From contig CAZNFR010000009.1 of the NCBI GenBank assembly GCA_964572225.1, positions 1 through 64,000 on the forward strand: DNA of 64,000 nucleotides, written 5' to 3'. The DNA is from CAZNFR01 sp964572225 (GTDB lineage: Bacteria > Bacteroidota > Bacteroidia > Bacteroidales > GCA-2748055). Positions 51,473 through 61,058 of this stretch are shown here, piece by piece. The translations under genes were made by a program, and so were the position numbers. Position 1 is the stretch's first letter. Every line of letters starts with the position of its first letter. The notes under the pieces were generated by a model that ran no database searches, was not told where the DNA came from, and saw only the letters and a program-made list of their open reading frames with translations.

Positions 51473-53887
51473 ATGAAATATGCAACAAGTTTAATAGCGA
51501 TTTTCTTCTTTTTTTCTTCCGCTGTTTTTGCACAGGAGCTTATTGAAAGAAGAATAAGTCCTTCAGGACAGATATTTGATATTGAAAGGAAAGGTACCAC
51601 ACTCTATGTGGGTGGATTAATTGATATGGCAGGTTACCTTACCGGTGGATTAACATATCTTCCTCAGGCAGATACCATGCCCGACCTGGTCTTTCCCTGG
51701 GTGGATGGCAATATTTATTGCATTATTCCGGATGGGCAGGGGGGATGGTTTGTTGGTGGTGATTTCGATAGGATAGGAATTGTAATCCGCAATAATATTG
51801 CACGCATCCTTCCTGACTTTACCGTAGATCCTAACTTTACCCTGACGGTGAATAATAAGGTGAACACCCTTGCACTCCAAAACAACATCCTGTATATAGG
51901 TGGAAATTTTACAAATATCGGTGGAACGGGTAGGAATTATCTGGGGGCTTATGATCTTTCATCCAATACGGTTACCTCATTCAATCCGGGTCCCAACCTT
52001 TTTGTAAACGATATGCTCGTTCATGGAGACGACCTGTTTATTACCGGATTCTTTTCCACGGTGGGTGGCTCCACATACCGGGCACTGGCAAGCATTGATC
52101 TGACTACCGGATTGCCTCAGGCTTTTCCTGAAGCAGGGATTGGACAGGGCAATACCTTGTTCCTGCATAATGATATTCTTTATGTTGGGGGAAACTTCGT
52201 GGGATTTGTAAAAGCCTTTGACGTGAATACAGGAACGGAGGCAGGCTGGTCACCCGGACTTAGCGGGGTCTTTGGGGTGAGGGTTAATGACATTATTGTT
52301 GAGGATACTATTGTATATCTTGCCGGAAGCTTCACGAAAGCCATGGGACAGGACAGGGTTAATCTGGCTGCAGTAAGTCTGAATGGAAACCTTATGGATA
52401 CTCCTTATGAACTGAATGCAGAGGCCTTCTCATTGGTTAGTCATAGCGGGGATATCTACGTTGGAGGCGATTTTACCACGGTTAATGACCTTGATCTGCC
52501 TTTTATCACAAGATTGAATTCAGGGGGAGATCCGGATCCGGACTGGAACCTGGGAACCGATTGGGCAATAACAGCCATGCTTTCCAACGGGGATGATCTT
52601 ATTGTAGGGGGAGAGTTCGAAATGCTGCACCAAAAGGTCAGGGATAATGCATTTGCCCTGGACCTTGAGTCCGGAGAAATTCTGGACTGGGCCCCGGAAA
52701 GCAATTTTCTCACGGTAATGGATATTGAATTGGATGCTCAGAGAGATGTGGTTTACCTGGCAGGATGGGACTCTCAGACCCTTCAAAATATTAAGGGATT
52801 TGACGGAACCGATGGCTCACCCATTCCGGGCTGGAACCCTGCATTTGATGATTTTGTCTATAGTATCGATCAGGACCCGGTGAGCGGAATTCTTTATGCA
52901 GGCGGGAATTTTTCAACTGCTGCCGGCCAGCCAAGAAACAAAATTGCTGCATTTGCCGCTGATGGATCTCTTTTGCCCTTTACCCTGGAACCCGATGCAG
53001 AAGTCCAGCTGGTAGTTGCTTCCAATGAGCATAGTACCCTTTATTTTTCAGGAGATTTTGAAATGGTTGGAGATTCTGTCAGGAACAAGCTTGCAGCGGC
53101 GGACTTCAACGGAAATATACTTTCCTGGGATCCCCAGCTCTCCTATGATGTACCCATGTCGGTTGCAGTTACAAGTATAATTCCGGATGAAAACCGGATT
53201 TTCCTGGGTGGTTTTTTTAAGTCCATTAAAGGAGTAGAAAGGCTGAGAATGGGGGCAGTGGATCCGGTTACCGCTGCTGTTCTCCCCTGGAATCCAAGAG
53301 TCACAACCCCCAGTCCTGCTAACGGTACGGTTAATAAAATGATTGAGTTTCGTGATGGAATACTGATCGCAGGCGATAACATTCTGGAGATCGAAAACCA
53401 ACCATTTAACGGGATCACCCTGGTAGGTAAAGATAGCGGCCTGCCCCTTTTTCAAACTCCCTATTTTGGATTCGGTCCCGGTAATATTCAGATAATCCTT
53501 GCCATGGCAGCCTACGATTCAGTAGTTTATGTTGGAGGTGCCTTTGAAGTCCTTGAGGATCTCTACCATCCGCATTTTTCAGGGATTATCTTTCCCGAAC
53601 AATCTACCGTAAATAGTCCATCCTGGTATGCATCTGAAAATTATGATAATGACCTGTTTGTATACCCAAATCCCTTTGTGGACCGGTTAAGTATTCATAG
53701 TGAATGGTTATCCAAAGCAGGAATGATCAGGATCCATGATTTGCAGGGTCGGGTGGTATATTCAGAACCCGCCGGTCAGTTCGGCGAGACATCGGAACTG
53801 GATCTGGGATATGTCCTGCCGGGAGTATATATCATTGAGGTTCATTCGGAAGGCAGGGTACTGAGGAAGAAAGTAGTAAAGAAATAA
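51473..53887 (+). CDS. T9SS-secreted 14-repeat beta-propeller (delta-60-type) protein
   Basis: An 804-residue protein with a signal peptide (about 1-20, ending VFAQ). At least fourteen short repeats of the form LYVGGxF follow (for example ILYIGGNFT, DIYVGGDFT, IVYLAGSFT, ILYAGGNFS, RIFLGGFFK, VVYVGGAFE), spaced about 45-50 residues over about 30-700, as in PQQ-like or delta-60 propellers. The last about 75 residues are a type IX sorting domain (YPNPFVDRLSIHS, VYSEPAGQ, LPGVYIIEVHSEGRVLRKKVVK). It is probably a cell-surface protein binding a partner or carbohydrate; no catalytic residues can be claimed. Starts 330 bases from the divergent regulator. Confidence 0.9.
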   Translation: MKYATSLIAIFFFFSSAVFAQELIERRISPSGQIFDIERKGTTLYVGGLIDMAGYLTGGLTYLPQADTMPDLVFPWVDGNIYCIIPDGQGGWFVGGDFDRIGIVIRNNIARILPDFTVDPNFTLTVNNKVNTLALQNNILYIGGNFTNIGGTGRNYLGAYDLSSNTVTSFNPGPNLFVNDMLVHGDDLFITGFFSTVGGSTYRALASIDLTTGLPQAFPEAGIGQGNTLFLHNDILYVGGNFVGFVKAFDVNTGTEAGWSPGLSGVFGVRVNDIIVEDTIVYLAGSFTKAMGQDRVNLAAVSLNGNLMDTPYELNAEAFSLVSHSGDIYVGGDFTTVNDLDLPFITRLNSGGDPDPDWNLGTDWAITAMLSNGDDLIVGGEFEMLHQKVRDNAFALDLESGEILDWAPESNFLTVMDIELDAQRDVVYLAGWDSQTLQNIKGFDGTDGSPIPGWNPAFDDFVYSIDQDPVSGILYAGGNFSTAAGQPRNKIAAFAADGSLLPFTLEPDAEVQLVVASNEHSTLYFSGDFEMVGDSVRNKLAAADFNGNILSWDPQLSYDVPMSVAVTSIIPDENRIFLGGFFKSIKGVERLRMGAVDPVTAAVLPWNPRVTTPSPANGTVNKMIEFRDGILIAGDNILEIENQPFNGITLVGKDSGLPLFQTPYFGFGPGNIQIILAMAAYDSVVYVGGAFEVLEDLYHPHFSGIIFPEQSTVNSPSWYASENYDNDLFVYPNPFVDRLSIHSEWLSKAGMIRIHDLQGRVVYSEPAGQFGETSELDLGYVLPGVYIIEVHSEGRVLRKKVVKK

Positions 53888-53904
53888 CCAGAAATGAATT
53901 GAGC

Positions 53905-54528
53905 TTAATAATCCTCAATATTTCTGCCGAGGAAAATATCCCTTTCCCCGACCAGTAAGCCATTTTTTGGAGTGAGCGATACCAGTCCTTTGCCTCCCCT
54001 TGGTGAATCGGGATCCAGTTCTTTATCTGTGAGCAAGGGATCTCCTTCAAAGTGATAACCCTCAATCCAGTAATACCGGCCATCCGGTTCCAAAACGATG
54101 ACATGGATATGGGCCGGTTCTGAACGGGAAGGGTAGGGTGCAGGTCTTAGCGTGTAGAGGGTATAGCTGCCATTCTCGTCCGTTTTCAGCCAACCACGAA
54201 TATAACCGTGCTGCCTTTCCCATCCGGTGGCTTCAGGGCCGGGTTGGTAGATTCCTTCCTGATTGGTCTGATAAAAGTATAGAATAATATCTCCGGCCGG
54301 AGTTTTCCCGTCCTTCTGATAAACTGTACCGCTTAATTTTATTTGCGTACCTGCTTCCTCAAATCCGGGAAGGGTGTCAACTGCATTGAGAACCATTCCT
54401 CTGTGCTCAAGAACAGCTTCACAACCCTCACAAGGTCCGCCAATTAAATCATAGGACCCGGTGTTTTGAGAATGGCTACAACTGAAAATGATTACAGAAA
54501 AGATCCATAGTATGGCCAATTTTCCCAT
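53905..54528 (-). CDS. Intradiol-ring-cleavage-dioxygenase-like lipoprotein
   Basis: A 207-residue protein with a lipoprotein signal (IIFSCSHS). The mature domain has the intradiol dioxygenase pattern GPCEGCEAVLEHRG, ILYFYQTNQEGIYQPG (first Tyr ligand), GYIRGWLKTDENGSYTLYTLRPAPYPSRSEPAHIHVIV (second Tyr and two His ligands). Such exported family members in Bacteroidota usually act on unknown substrates and may not cleave catechols. It is convergent with the propeller gene and monocistronic. Confidence 0.87.
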   Translation of the reverse strand: MGKLAILWIFSVIIFSCSHSQNTGSYDLIGGPCEGCEAVLEHRGMVLNAVDTLPGFEEAGTQIKLSGTVYQKDGKTPAGDIILYFYQTNQEGIYQPGPEATGWERQHGYIRGWLKTDENGSYTLYTLRPAPYPSRSEPAHIHVIVLEPDGRYYWIEGYHFEGDPLLTDKELDPDSPRGGKGLVSLTPKNGLLVGERDIFLGRNIEDY

Positions 54529-54602
54529 AGTGTTGATTTTTAGGTAAAAATAAGGCCGTGTAAGCGGGATTCAAAATATAACCCACACTTTAACAGGGAA
54601 TT

Positions 54603-55955
54603 CTATTCTTTAATAAACCGATCTGATTGCCCGGGGCGTTTAAGTATGTACATTCCCGGATGAAGACCGGAAATCTGAATCTGATGGCTTGGGAGCGGGT
54701 CTTTCAGCAAAAGTTGTCCGGAAAGGGAATAGATTTCATAGCCCTGCGGACAGGGGACATTCAGAATATCCCTGGCAGGATTAGGGTAGACCGGGTCGGA
54801 TTTTCCCAAAGAGACTTCATTTCCGCCCACTTCCATTTTTACCGGAATCCCGGTCGCATAGCGCCATATTTCGTAGGTCCCTTCCTCCGTTATTCGGTTA
54901 TAGTATATAAATACTTCCTCTTCACCCAGGAAACTTTCTGGGTCGGATCGGATAATCTCAGGACTTCCATCATCGCATCGAAGGGTAAAGCGTTTATGCG
55001 GATCTTCATCAATACTCATAAGCCATACCTCGGAATGGTCATAAGCCGAACCGGTCGAATCCACCTTGGTTACAAAGCTTATGTAAGATTTTCCTGCTGC
55101 CACAAATGTCTCAGGAGAGCCTATATGGGAATAAGCCGATGCTCCGGGAACCGATAGGGTAGTTATCTTATCCCAGTATTCATTTCCCAAATCCCTGTAA
55201 ATGGCTATGGCTGTATCACCTTCCAGCACCAGGGTGATTAACTCATTATATTCAGGAGCCACCCATCCATAGGCATAGGACTTGGCTACTTCATCCTGGG
55301 TTATCTGAACCTCCGTGGAAGATTCTGTATCATAAAGAAATAATTGTCCGGCATTTTTCCCGGTTTGTTTTATGTAAATAAATTTCTGCAGGTCGTCAAT
55401 CCATCTCACCCCCCGATCAGTACTGTCTATAATGGTCTCTGCATCAGGATTCTCCTCATCTGTCCATCCAAATACTCCGGTGTTAAGGGAGGCACCCTTG
55501 GAATAGAGGATGCGGATACTTTCTGAATCAGCTGATTTAGTGGCTAATATGGAGAGTCGTGCTTTGTTTCCTGAAGTAAGTGGGGTGTTGGTGACCTTCC
55601 CGTTATCCACAACCGCCTTCCATGCCTGGGGAGTAGCTCCGTTATTTTTGGAATAGAAAATGGCCCAACCCTGGGAGTCAAAACCAAATTCGGGGCCATT
55701 AAAACTTTGGATCAGGTTTGATGCTCCCGTATCGATCCTGAGGTCCAGTCCATTCTCCGAAACGAAGGTTCCAGTAATTGGATCCAGTTCAGCAAGCCAA
55801 ACACTTCCATTGCCGGTTTGAAAGGCAAGTTTATTGTCTTCGCTGTATATTTCAGGGTCGATATAGCTGAAACCCGGAACCGAAATTCTTTGTGCGTTCT
55901 GACCGAAGAGGGGTAAGGATATGAGTAAAATTAAGTAAAGGGATAAGCCTTTCAT
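54603..55955 (-). CDS. T9SS-secreted propeller-like protein
   Basis: A 450-residue protein with a signal peptide (about 1-18, ending LFGQ). The body is a series of beta-strand-rich segments with WD/TolB-like openings (DNKLAFQTGNGSVWLAELD, DSRGVRWIDDLQKF-type strands, SESIRILYS) suggesting a six- to eight-bladed propeller. The C-terminal about 70 residues form a type IX sorting domain (YPNPARDILNVPC, SLSGQLLLKDPL, LHPGMYILKRPGQSDRFIKE). No enzymatic motif is visible. It starts 2 bases after the stop of the BPSS1187-like hydrolase, so the two form an operon of secreted proteins. Confidence 0.87.
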   Translation of the reverse strand: MKGLSLYLILLISLPLFGQNAQRISVPGFSYIDPEIYSEDNKLAFQTGNGSVWLAELDPITGTFVSENGLDLRIDTGASNLIQSFNGPEFGFDSQGWAIFYSKNNGATPQAWKAVVDNGKVTNTPLTSGNKARLSILATKSADSESIRILYSKGASLNTGVFGWTDEENPDAETIIDSTDRGVRWIDDLQKFIYIKQTGKNAGQLFLYDTESSTEVQITQDEVAKSYAYGWVAPEYNELITLVLEGDTAIAIYRDLGNEYWDKITTLSVPGASAYSHIGSPETFVAAGKSYISFVTKVDSTGSAYDHSEVWLMSIDEDPHKRFTLRCDDGSPEIIRSDPESFLGEEEVFIYYNRITEEGTYEIWRYATGIPVKMEVGGNEVSLGKSDPVYPNPARDILNVPCPQGYEIYSLSGQLLLKDPLPSHQIQISGLHPGMYILKRPGQSDRFIKE

Positions 55956-55957
55956 GA

Positions 55958-57163
55958 TCAGTTTTTAATAATTTTTGTGGTATGGTAGATATTTCCCTCC
56001 CGGGTTTTAATAATATAGACGCCCGGATCCAGATTGGAACAGTTTATTGCTGCTTCATTCTCCAATCTGAACAATACTTCTCCGCTTAGGTTGATCAGAG
56101 AATGGCTGAAATCTTTTTTGTCTTGCAGAGACGGAAAATACAGAACATCCTGCACAGGATTCGGATAAGAGGAAAGCTGATCCCTGCCTGAAGGATACTC
56201 CATTTTTTGGGTAAGAAAATCCTCTTTTCCTAAAAGATATTCCCAAACTGGTTTAAGGACAGGGGTAATGCCATCTCCTTCCAGGGGTGTCATCCAGTCA
56301 ACCACCGTACAGTTGTGATAGTTGGTTTCTGTTTCGGAAGAATCAATGGGCATACTGGTAATCAGGGAATGGGTAAAATGAAAGGGCGCCTGTGAACTGT
56401 CAATGGACGTTATCGGACCATACTCATCCATTCCCAGGTTATCCCAGGTAGTGGGAATACCATTATATATGGAGGCATCACCGGTATGGATAAAACCATG
56501 ATATGCACTATCGGGAGTAGGGCCTTCCATGGTGATCCAATCCGGATTTTTGCCGGGTCTCATCCAGTCAATCCAGGAAATCATGATCACCCTTTCCACC
56601 TGGAAATGTTTTGAGCAGAAGGTTGCATGACCAGCCCCCTGAGAATGACCGGCTGTTACTATTTTTTGCCAGTTAATGATGGTATCGTCCACCAGATACT
56701 GGCCCCAACCTTCCGCGGAGTGATTTTCCCGGAGGTGAATAAGTAATTTCCGTAATCTGTGAACAATCGAATTTTCATAGGAAATTTCCAGGGCTTCGTG
56801 ATAATCTGTTCCAAACCAGACTTCGGTCCTTGCTCTGCGATGACATGTGGAATCGTTGGTGGCAGGACACAAATCCCGGTTGATGGATTCAAGGTTCTCA
56901 TAACTCAGTCCAATGCTGTGATAACCCAGTTCAGCAGAAGTTTGCTGAAATAATCGGTAATCCCACGGTGTGGCCGTAGTACCAGGAAAAAAGAGCAATA
57001 GTTTTCCCAGAGATTCGGTATCCGGGTTGTAGTAGCAATAATGCTCGACATTGTTGCCATCGATTTTTTCGTCGGTGAGTGAAGGTTCTATCCTGTGCTC
57101 AATAAGCTGACTGCGGACGGGGATGAAGATTAGCGCTAAGCTCAGATATATAAGTGCTTTCAT
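55958..57163 (-). CDS. T9SS-secreted alpha/beta-hydrolase (BPSS1187-like)
   Basis: A protein of about 401 residues from the ATG at 57163, which begins the signal peptide MKALIYLSLALIFIPVRSQ; a TTG 21 bases upstream is in frame. The alpha/beta-hydrolase core shows LLLFFPGTTATPWDY (oxyanion side), the nucleophile elbow AGHSQGAGHATFC and a late HNCTVVDWMTP. The C-terminus is a type IX sorting domain (SYPNPVQDVLYFPS, LDPGVYIIKTREGNIYHTTKIIKN). Homologues with this domain are uncharacterised. It is the first gene of a two-gene operon with the propeller-like protein and likely acts outside the cell on an ester. Confidence 0.87.
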   Translation of the reverse strand: MKALIYLSLALIFIPVRSQLIEHRIEPSLTDEKIDGNNVEHYCYYNPDTESLGKLLLFFPGTTATPWDYRLFQQTSAELGYHSIGLSYENLESINRDLCPATNDSTCHRRARTEVWFGTDYHEALEISYENSIVHRLRKLLIHLRENHSAEGWGQYLVDDTIINWQKIVTAGHSQGAGHATFCSKHFQVERVIMISWIDWMRPGKNPDWITMEGPTPDSAYHGFIHTGDASIYNGIPTTWDNLGMDEYGPITSIDSSQAPFHFTHSLITSMPIDSSETETNYHNCTVVDWMTPLEGDGITPVLKPVWEYLLGKEDFLTQKMEYPSGRDQLSSYPNPVQDVLYFPSLQDKKDFSHSLINLSGEVLFRLENEAAINCSNLDPGVYIIKTREGNIYHTTKIIKN

Positions 57164-57184
57164 AATTGTTATTAATGGTTTCAA

Positions 57185-57626
57185 TTTTATCGTTTGACTT
57201 GAATTTTCCTCAGTGGTTTAATCTTAGCAGCTAAAGCCTGAGTTTTTTAATCCAACTATACTGATGTTTTTACATGAAATGCATGTGGAGGTTTCAATTT
57301 ACACCTTATTCTTGTCGCAATTAACGATTAATTCATAGACCCGAGAATAGCACCTTCTGATCGGATTTAGAATAGCAAAATCCCTAGGTTTGTAATTTAT
57401 AATTGGTATAAATGGCTTATGGGTGATTGAGGAAGGTCCTGTAATTGGCTGATAGCATTTCTTATGGTGGGTTCTCCTGAATTGGCCGAATCCTTTTATC
57501 CAATCCGGCAATTATTAAGGAGTTTATTCCTTCAAAAAAAATCTTTAAATTGTTCGCTTAAGGCTTTTTATAATAGAATAGCCTGCTGCTGAACATTACA
57601 TTTACACTCTAATAAATCTATCGAAG
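57185..57626. other. Intergenic region upstream of katG
   Basis: A 442-base spacer between the divergent BPSS1187-like gene and katG. No credible gene is present; the longest frame (57299-57511, minus) looks like noise. It contains a candidate Fur/PerR-type inverted repeat at 57397-57411. No structured RNA or terminator is seen. Confidence 0.5.
57397..57411. promoter_or_regulatory. Candidate PerR/Fur-type box upstream of katG
   Basis: TTATAATTGGTATAA fits the PerR consensus TTATAAT-N-ATTATAA at 12 of 14 specified bases: left half perfect, two mismatches in the right half. It lies about 215 bases upstream of the katG start, further than most operators. PerR-type repressors commonly control katG, so the context is suggestive but not conclusive. 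Confidence 0.3.
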
Positions 57627-59840
57627 ATGGGAAACAATCAGAAAAAAGATGAAAACAAAAGGCCTTTTAAGGCCGGGAGTATGATAGGAGCCCCCGGAAG
57701 GGGCCCGTCAAACCGGGAATGGTGGCCTAATAAACTGAACCTTAACATTCTAAGGCAACACTCCGAACGCGCTAATCCGATGGAGTATGACTTTAATTAT
57801 GCGGAAGAATTCAAAAAACTGGATCTTACCGCAGTTAAAAAAGATATATTCGAGCTTATGACTACCTCTCAGGACTGGTGGCCGGCCGATTATGGTCATT
57901 ACGGGCCCTTCTTTATCCGCATGTCATGGCACAGTGCCGGTACCTATCGTATCCAGGATGGACGCGGGGGAGGAGGCACAGGGAACCAAAGATTTGAGCC
58001 CCTCAACAGCTGGCCCGATAATGCCAACCTCGATAAGGCAAGATTGCTACTCTGGCCGGTGAAGCAAAAATACGGCAAAAAGATCTCCTGGGCCGACCTG
58101 TTAATCCTTGCAGGGAACTGCGCACTGGAGTCTATGGGATTCAAAACCTTCGGTTTTGGGGGTGGACGCGAAGATATCTGGCAACCCGAGGAGGATATTT
58201 ACTGGGGTTCGGAAGATAAATGGCTGGGCGATCAAAGATACAGCGGAAAAAGAGAACTCGAGAATCCGCTGGCCGCAGTCCAGATGGGTTTGATCTATGT
58301 CAACCCGGAAGGTCCAAACGGAAAACCTGATCCGGTGGCCGCCGCACACGACATCAGGGATACTTTCGCCCGAATGGCCATGAATGATGAGGAAACCGTG
58401 GCATTGATTGCCGGTGGACATACCTTCGGGAAATGTCATGGTGCAGCCCCTTCAGTCGAACATCTTGGACCGGAACCGGCTGGAGCCAGCATCGAACAGC
58501 AGGGGATGGGATGGAAGAACAAATTTGGTACTGGTCATGGCGGACATACCATTACCAGCGGACTTGAGGGTGCATGGACAAAATCACCAACCCAATGGAG
58601 CAGTAATTATCTGGAGAATCTCTTTGAGTATGAATGGGAACTCACCAAAAGTCCCGCAGGTGCTTACCAGTGGAAACCCAAAGGGGATGCAGGTGCGGGA
58701 ACCGTGCCCGATGCGCATGATCCCAACAAGCGTCATCAACCCATGATGCTTACCACCGACCTTTCATTGAAAATGGATCCGGATTATGAGCCCATCGCCA
58801 GGCGATTCTATGAAAATCCGGATGAGTTCCAGGATGCTTTTGCCCGTGCATGGTACAAGCTTACTCACCGGGATATGGGACCACGCGCCCGTTTGCTGGG
58901 TGCTGAAGTACCCGAAGAAGAGCTGATCTGGCAGGATCCGATACCAACAGTGGATTTTGAGGTAATCAACGATTCGGATATTTCCGCGCTGAAGGAAAAA
59001 ATCCTGGCTACCGGACTTGTAGTGTCTGAACTGGTCCTCACGGCATGGGCTTCGGCCTCTACCTTCCGTGGATCGGATATGAGGGGTGGAGCCAATGGAG
59101 CCAGAATCATGCTGGAACCCCAGAAAAGCTGGGAAGTGAATAATCCACAACAGCTGGCAAAAGTGCTGGATGCGCTCAGGAAAGTACAGGAAGATTTTAA
59201 TGCCGCGCAATCCGGAAATAAGAAGGTCTCCTTGGCCGACCTTATTGTTTTGGGTGGATGCGCCGCTATTGAAAAAGCTGCCAAAGATGCGGGTCATTCC
59301 ATCACTGTTCCTTTTACTCCGGGCAGAAACGATGCGAAAGCGGAACAAACCGATCTCGAATCCTTTGATGTGCTTAAGCCTCATGCTGACGGTTTCCGCA
59401 ATTACCAGAGGGATAAATTTTCTGTAACTGCCGAGGAAATGCTGGTGGATCGTGCTCAGCTTCTTACGCTTACTCCTCCTGAAATGACGGTACTGATCGG
59501 GGGAATGAGGGTGTTGGGCACCAACTGGGATGGTTCAAAACACGGTGTGTTCACCGATAAGCCCGGTACCCTTACCAACGATTTCTTTATGAACCTGCTG
59601 GATCTGGGTACTACGTGGAAAGCCGGTTCGGATGATCAGGACTTATTCGAAGGCACCGACAGAAAGACCGGTGAGAAGAAATGGACTGCCACCCGGGTGG
59701 ATCTTATCTTTGGTGCCGATTCAGAACTTCGGGCCCTTGCCGAAGTCTACGGTTCCTCCGATTCAGAAGAAAAATTTGTGAAAGACTTCGTGAAAGCCTG
59801 GGACAAGGTGATGAACCTCGACCGGTTTGATCTGAAATAG
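57627..59840 (+). CDS. katG: Bifunctional catalase-peroxidase
   Basis: A 737-residue KatG that removes hydrogen peroxide as catalase and acts as a broad peroxidase, with heme b. The distal residues Arg, Trp and His appear in FIRMSWHSAGTYR. The proximal His is in AGGHTFGKCHGA. The Met-Tyr-Trp crosslink partners are in place (MGLIYVNPEGPNG and ARMAMND). The duplicated C-terminal domain is present (about 420-737). The start MGNNQKKDENK has no signal peptide. It has its own terminator and converges with the serine hydrolase operon. Confidence 0.97.
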   Translation: MGNNQKKDENKRPFKAGSMIGAPGRGPSNREWWPNKLNLNILRQHSERANPMEYDFNYAEEFKKLDLTAVKKDIFELMTTSQDWWPADYGHYGPFFIRMSWHSAGTYRIQDGRGGGGTGNQRFEPLNSWPDNANLDKARLLLWPVKQKYGKKISWADLLILAGNCALESMGFKTFGFGGGREDIWQPEEDIYWGSEDKWLGDQRYSGKRELENPLAAVQMGLIYVNPEGPNGKPDPVAAAHDIRDTFARMAMNDEETVALIAGGHTFGKCHGAAPSVEHLGPEPAGASIEQQGMGWKNKFGTGHGGHTITSGLEGAWTKSPTQWSSNYLENLFEYEWELTKSPAGAYQWKPKGDAGAGTVPDAHDPNKRHQPMMLTTDLSLKMDPDYEPIARRFYENPDEFQDAFARAWYKLTHRDMGPRARLLGAEVPEEELIWQDPIPTVDFEVINDSDISALKEKILATGLVVSELVLTAWASASTFRGSDMRGGANGARIMLEPQKSWEVNNPQQLAKVLDALRKVQEDFNAAQSGNKKVSLADLIVLGGCAAIEKAAKDAGHSITVPFTPGRNDAKAEQTDLESFDVLKPHADGFRNYQRDKFSVTAEEMLVDRAQLLTLTPPEMTVLIGGMRVLGTNWDGSKHGVFTDKPGTLTNDFFMNLLDLGTTWKAGSDDQDLFEGTDRKTGEKKWTATRVDLIFGADSELRALAEVYGSSDSEEKFVKDFVKAWDKVMNLDRFDLK

Positions 59841-59864
59841 TGCAAAAAAATCCTACTATAAGAA

Positions 59865-59895
59865 GGGCAGGTCCGTTGCAGACCTGCCTTTTTTT
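59865..59895 (+). terminator. Intrinsic terminator of katG
   Basis: GGCAGGTC (59866-59873) pairs with GACCTGCC (59881-59888), loop of seven, followed by seven T residues. It lies 26 bases after the katG stop. Confidence 0.9.
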
Positions 59896-59905
59896 ACCTT
59901 CTATT

Positions 59906-61048
59906 TTACTCTTCAATCACAGTGAGTAAAGCTTCAATGACGGTTCTGGTGCGATAAGGTGGACTCACCTGTCCGATATTAGCAGATATAATCAATTTTT
60001 TTTCAGGACTGTAGGCCAGGATGGAACCATAGAAGCCGCCGTGACCATAGAAAAGGATATCGTTCAATTCCCACTGGAAAAGTCCCAGCCCATATCCGCC
60101 TCCGAATTGCTGACTCTCTGATATATCCATCATCTTCTTTAAAGTATCCGGATCTTTATACAGTTCCATGCTAAATAAAGCCCTGATAAAATCTGCCATG
60201 TCTTTTACCGTAGAAACATATCCTCCTCCTGCCCATTCATAGGAAGTATTGATCTTTTGGGTGATATTGATTTTGTTCAGATAAGCATCGGCCATTTTAC
60301 CATGACCGTGAATGTCTTCATAGTACTCGAAGTAGGTGTTCTCCATGTCTACTTTTTCCAGAATTCTTTCCCGAATTTCCCGGGGAAGACTTTGCCCGGT
60401 AAGCTGTTCAATAATGAAACCCAAAAGCATGTAATTCATATCTGAATATTGGTACCCATGACCAGGTTTATTCGCCGGATTTTTATTCAGTTTATAACGG
60501 TAGAAAACGCTAATGATCCTTTCAGGATTGAATTGCCTTTTTTTATTCAACAACACACTGATATTGAAACGAAGATCTTTATCAGTAAAAATATCCGCTA
60601 TCCCAGATGTGTGCGTCAATAAGTGTTTAATCGTAATGGAATCTGAATAGGATACCTTGTCCAGAATATGAATCTCCCCGTAGCGTAAAAAATCTATCCC
60701 ATTCAGGTAGGCTCCCGCTTTGTCATCTAACCTTAACTTTCCTTCCTCTTCCAGTTGAAGGATTACGGTGGCAACCAGGGTTTTGGTAATGCTGGCTACT
60801 TTATATTGAAAGTCAGCCTCTATGGGTTTGCCTTTGCGTCTTATTATGCCTGCACCCTTATGAACACGGAATCCGGTTTTTTCATTTTCAGCAAAGAGCA
60901 TAAAATTGTAGACCGGTTGCCGTCCATCCAACACCAGGTAGGCACTCATAATTGAATCAATTTGATCGGTTTTTTCTCCGAAGTTTTCCTGACTGGAAAG
61001 GTTAACGAATAGGAAGGTGAATAATAAATTCAGTAAAACAGATTTCAT
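59906..61048 (-). CDS. Exported beta-lactamase-family serine hydrolase
   Basis: A 380-residue class-C-like serine hydrolase with a signal peptide (about 1-20). The active-site SxxK is ASITKTLVATV (SITK), the YxN-like motif is YSDMNYMLLG, and the C-terminal HxG is YGHGGFYGS. These proteins act as esterases, D-aminopeptidases or beta-lactamase-like enzymes, and the substrate is unknown. It is the last gene of a minus-strand operon and starts 10 bases after the DUF6265 stop. Confidence 0.9.
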   Translation of the reverse strand: MKSVLLNLLFTFLFVNLSSQENFGEKTDQIDSIMSAYLVLDGRQPVYNFMLFAENEKTGFRVHKGAGIIRRKGKPIEADFQYKVASITKTLVATVILQLEEEGKLRLDDKAGAYLNGIDFLRYGEIHILDKVSYSDSITIKHLLTHTSGIADIFTDKDLRFNISVLLNKKRQFNPERIISVFYRYKLNKNPANKPGHGYQYSDMNYMLLGFIIEQLTGQSLPREIRERILEKVDMENTYFEYYEDIHGHGKMADAYLNKINITQKINTSYEWAGGGYVSTVKDMADFIRALFSMELYKDPDTLKKMMDISESQQFGGGYGLGLFQWELNDILFYGHGGFYGSILAYSPEKKLIISANIGQVSPPYRTRTVIEALLTVIEE

Positions 61049-61058
61049 AGATAATGCT

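Noticed and set aside
57299..57511. Minus-strand 70-codon frame upstream of katG
   Set aside because: Composition is not protein-like, there is no start signal, family or operon context, and it lies where a promoter region is expected.
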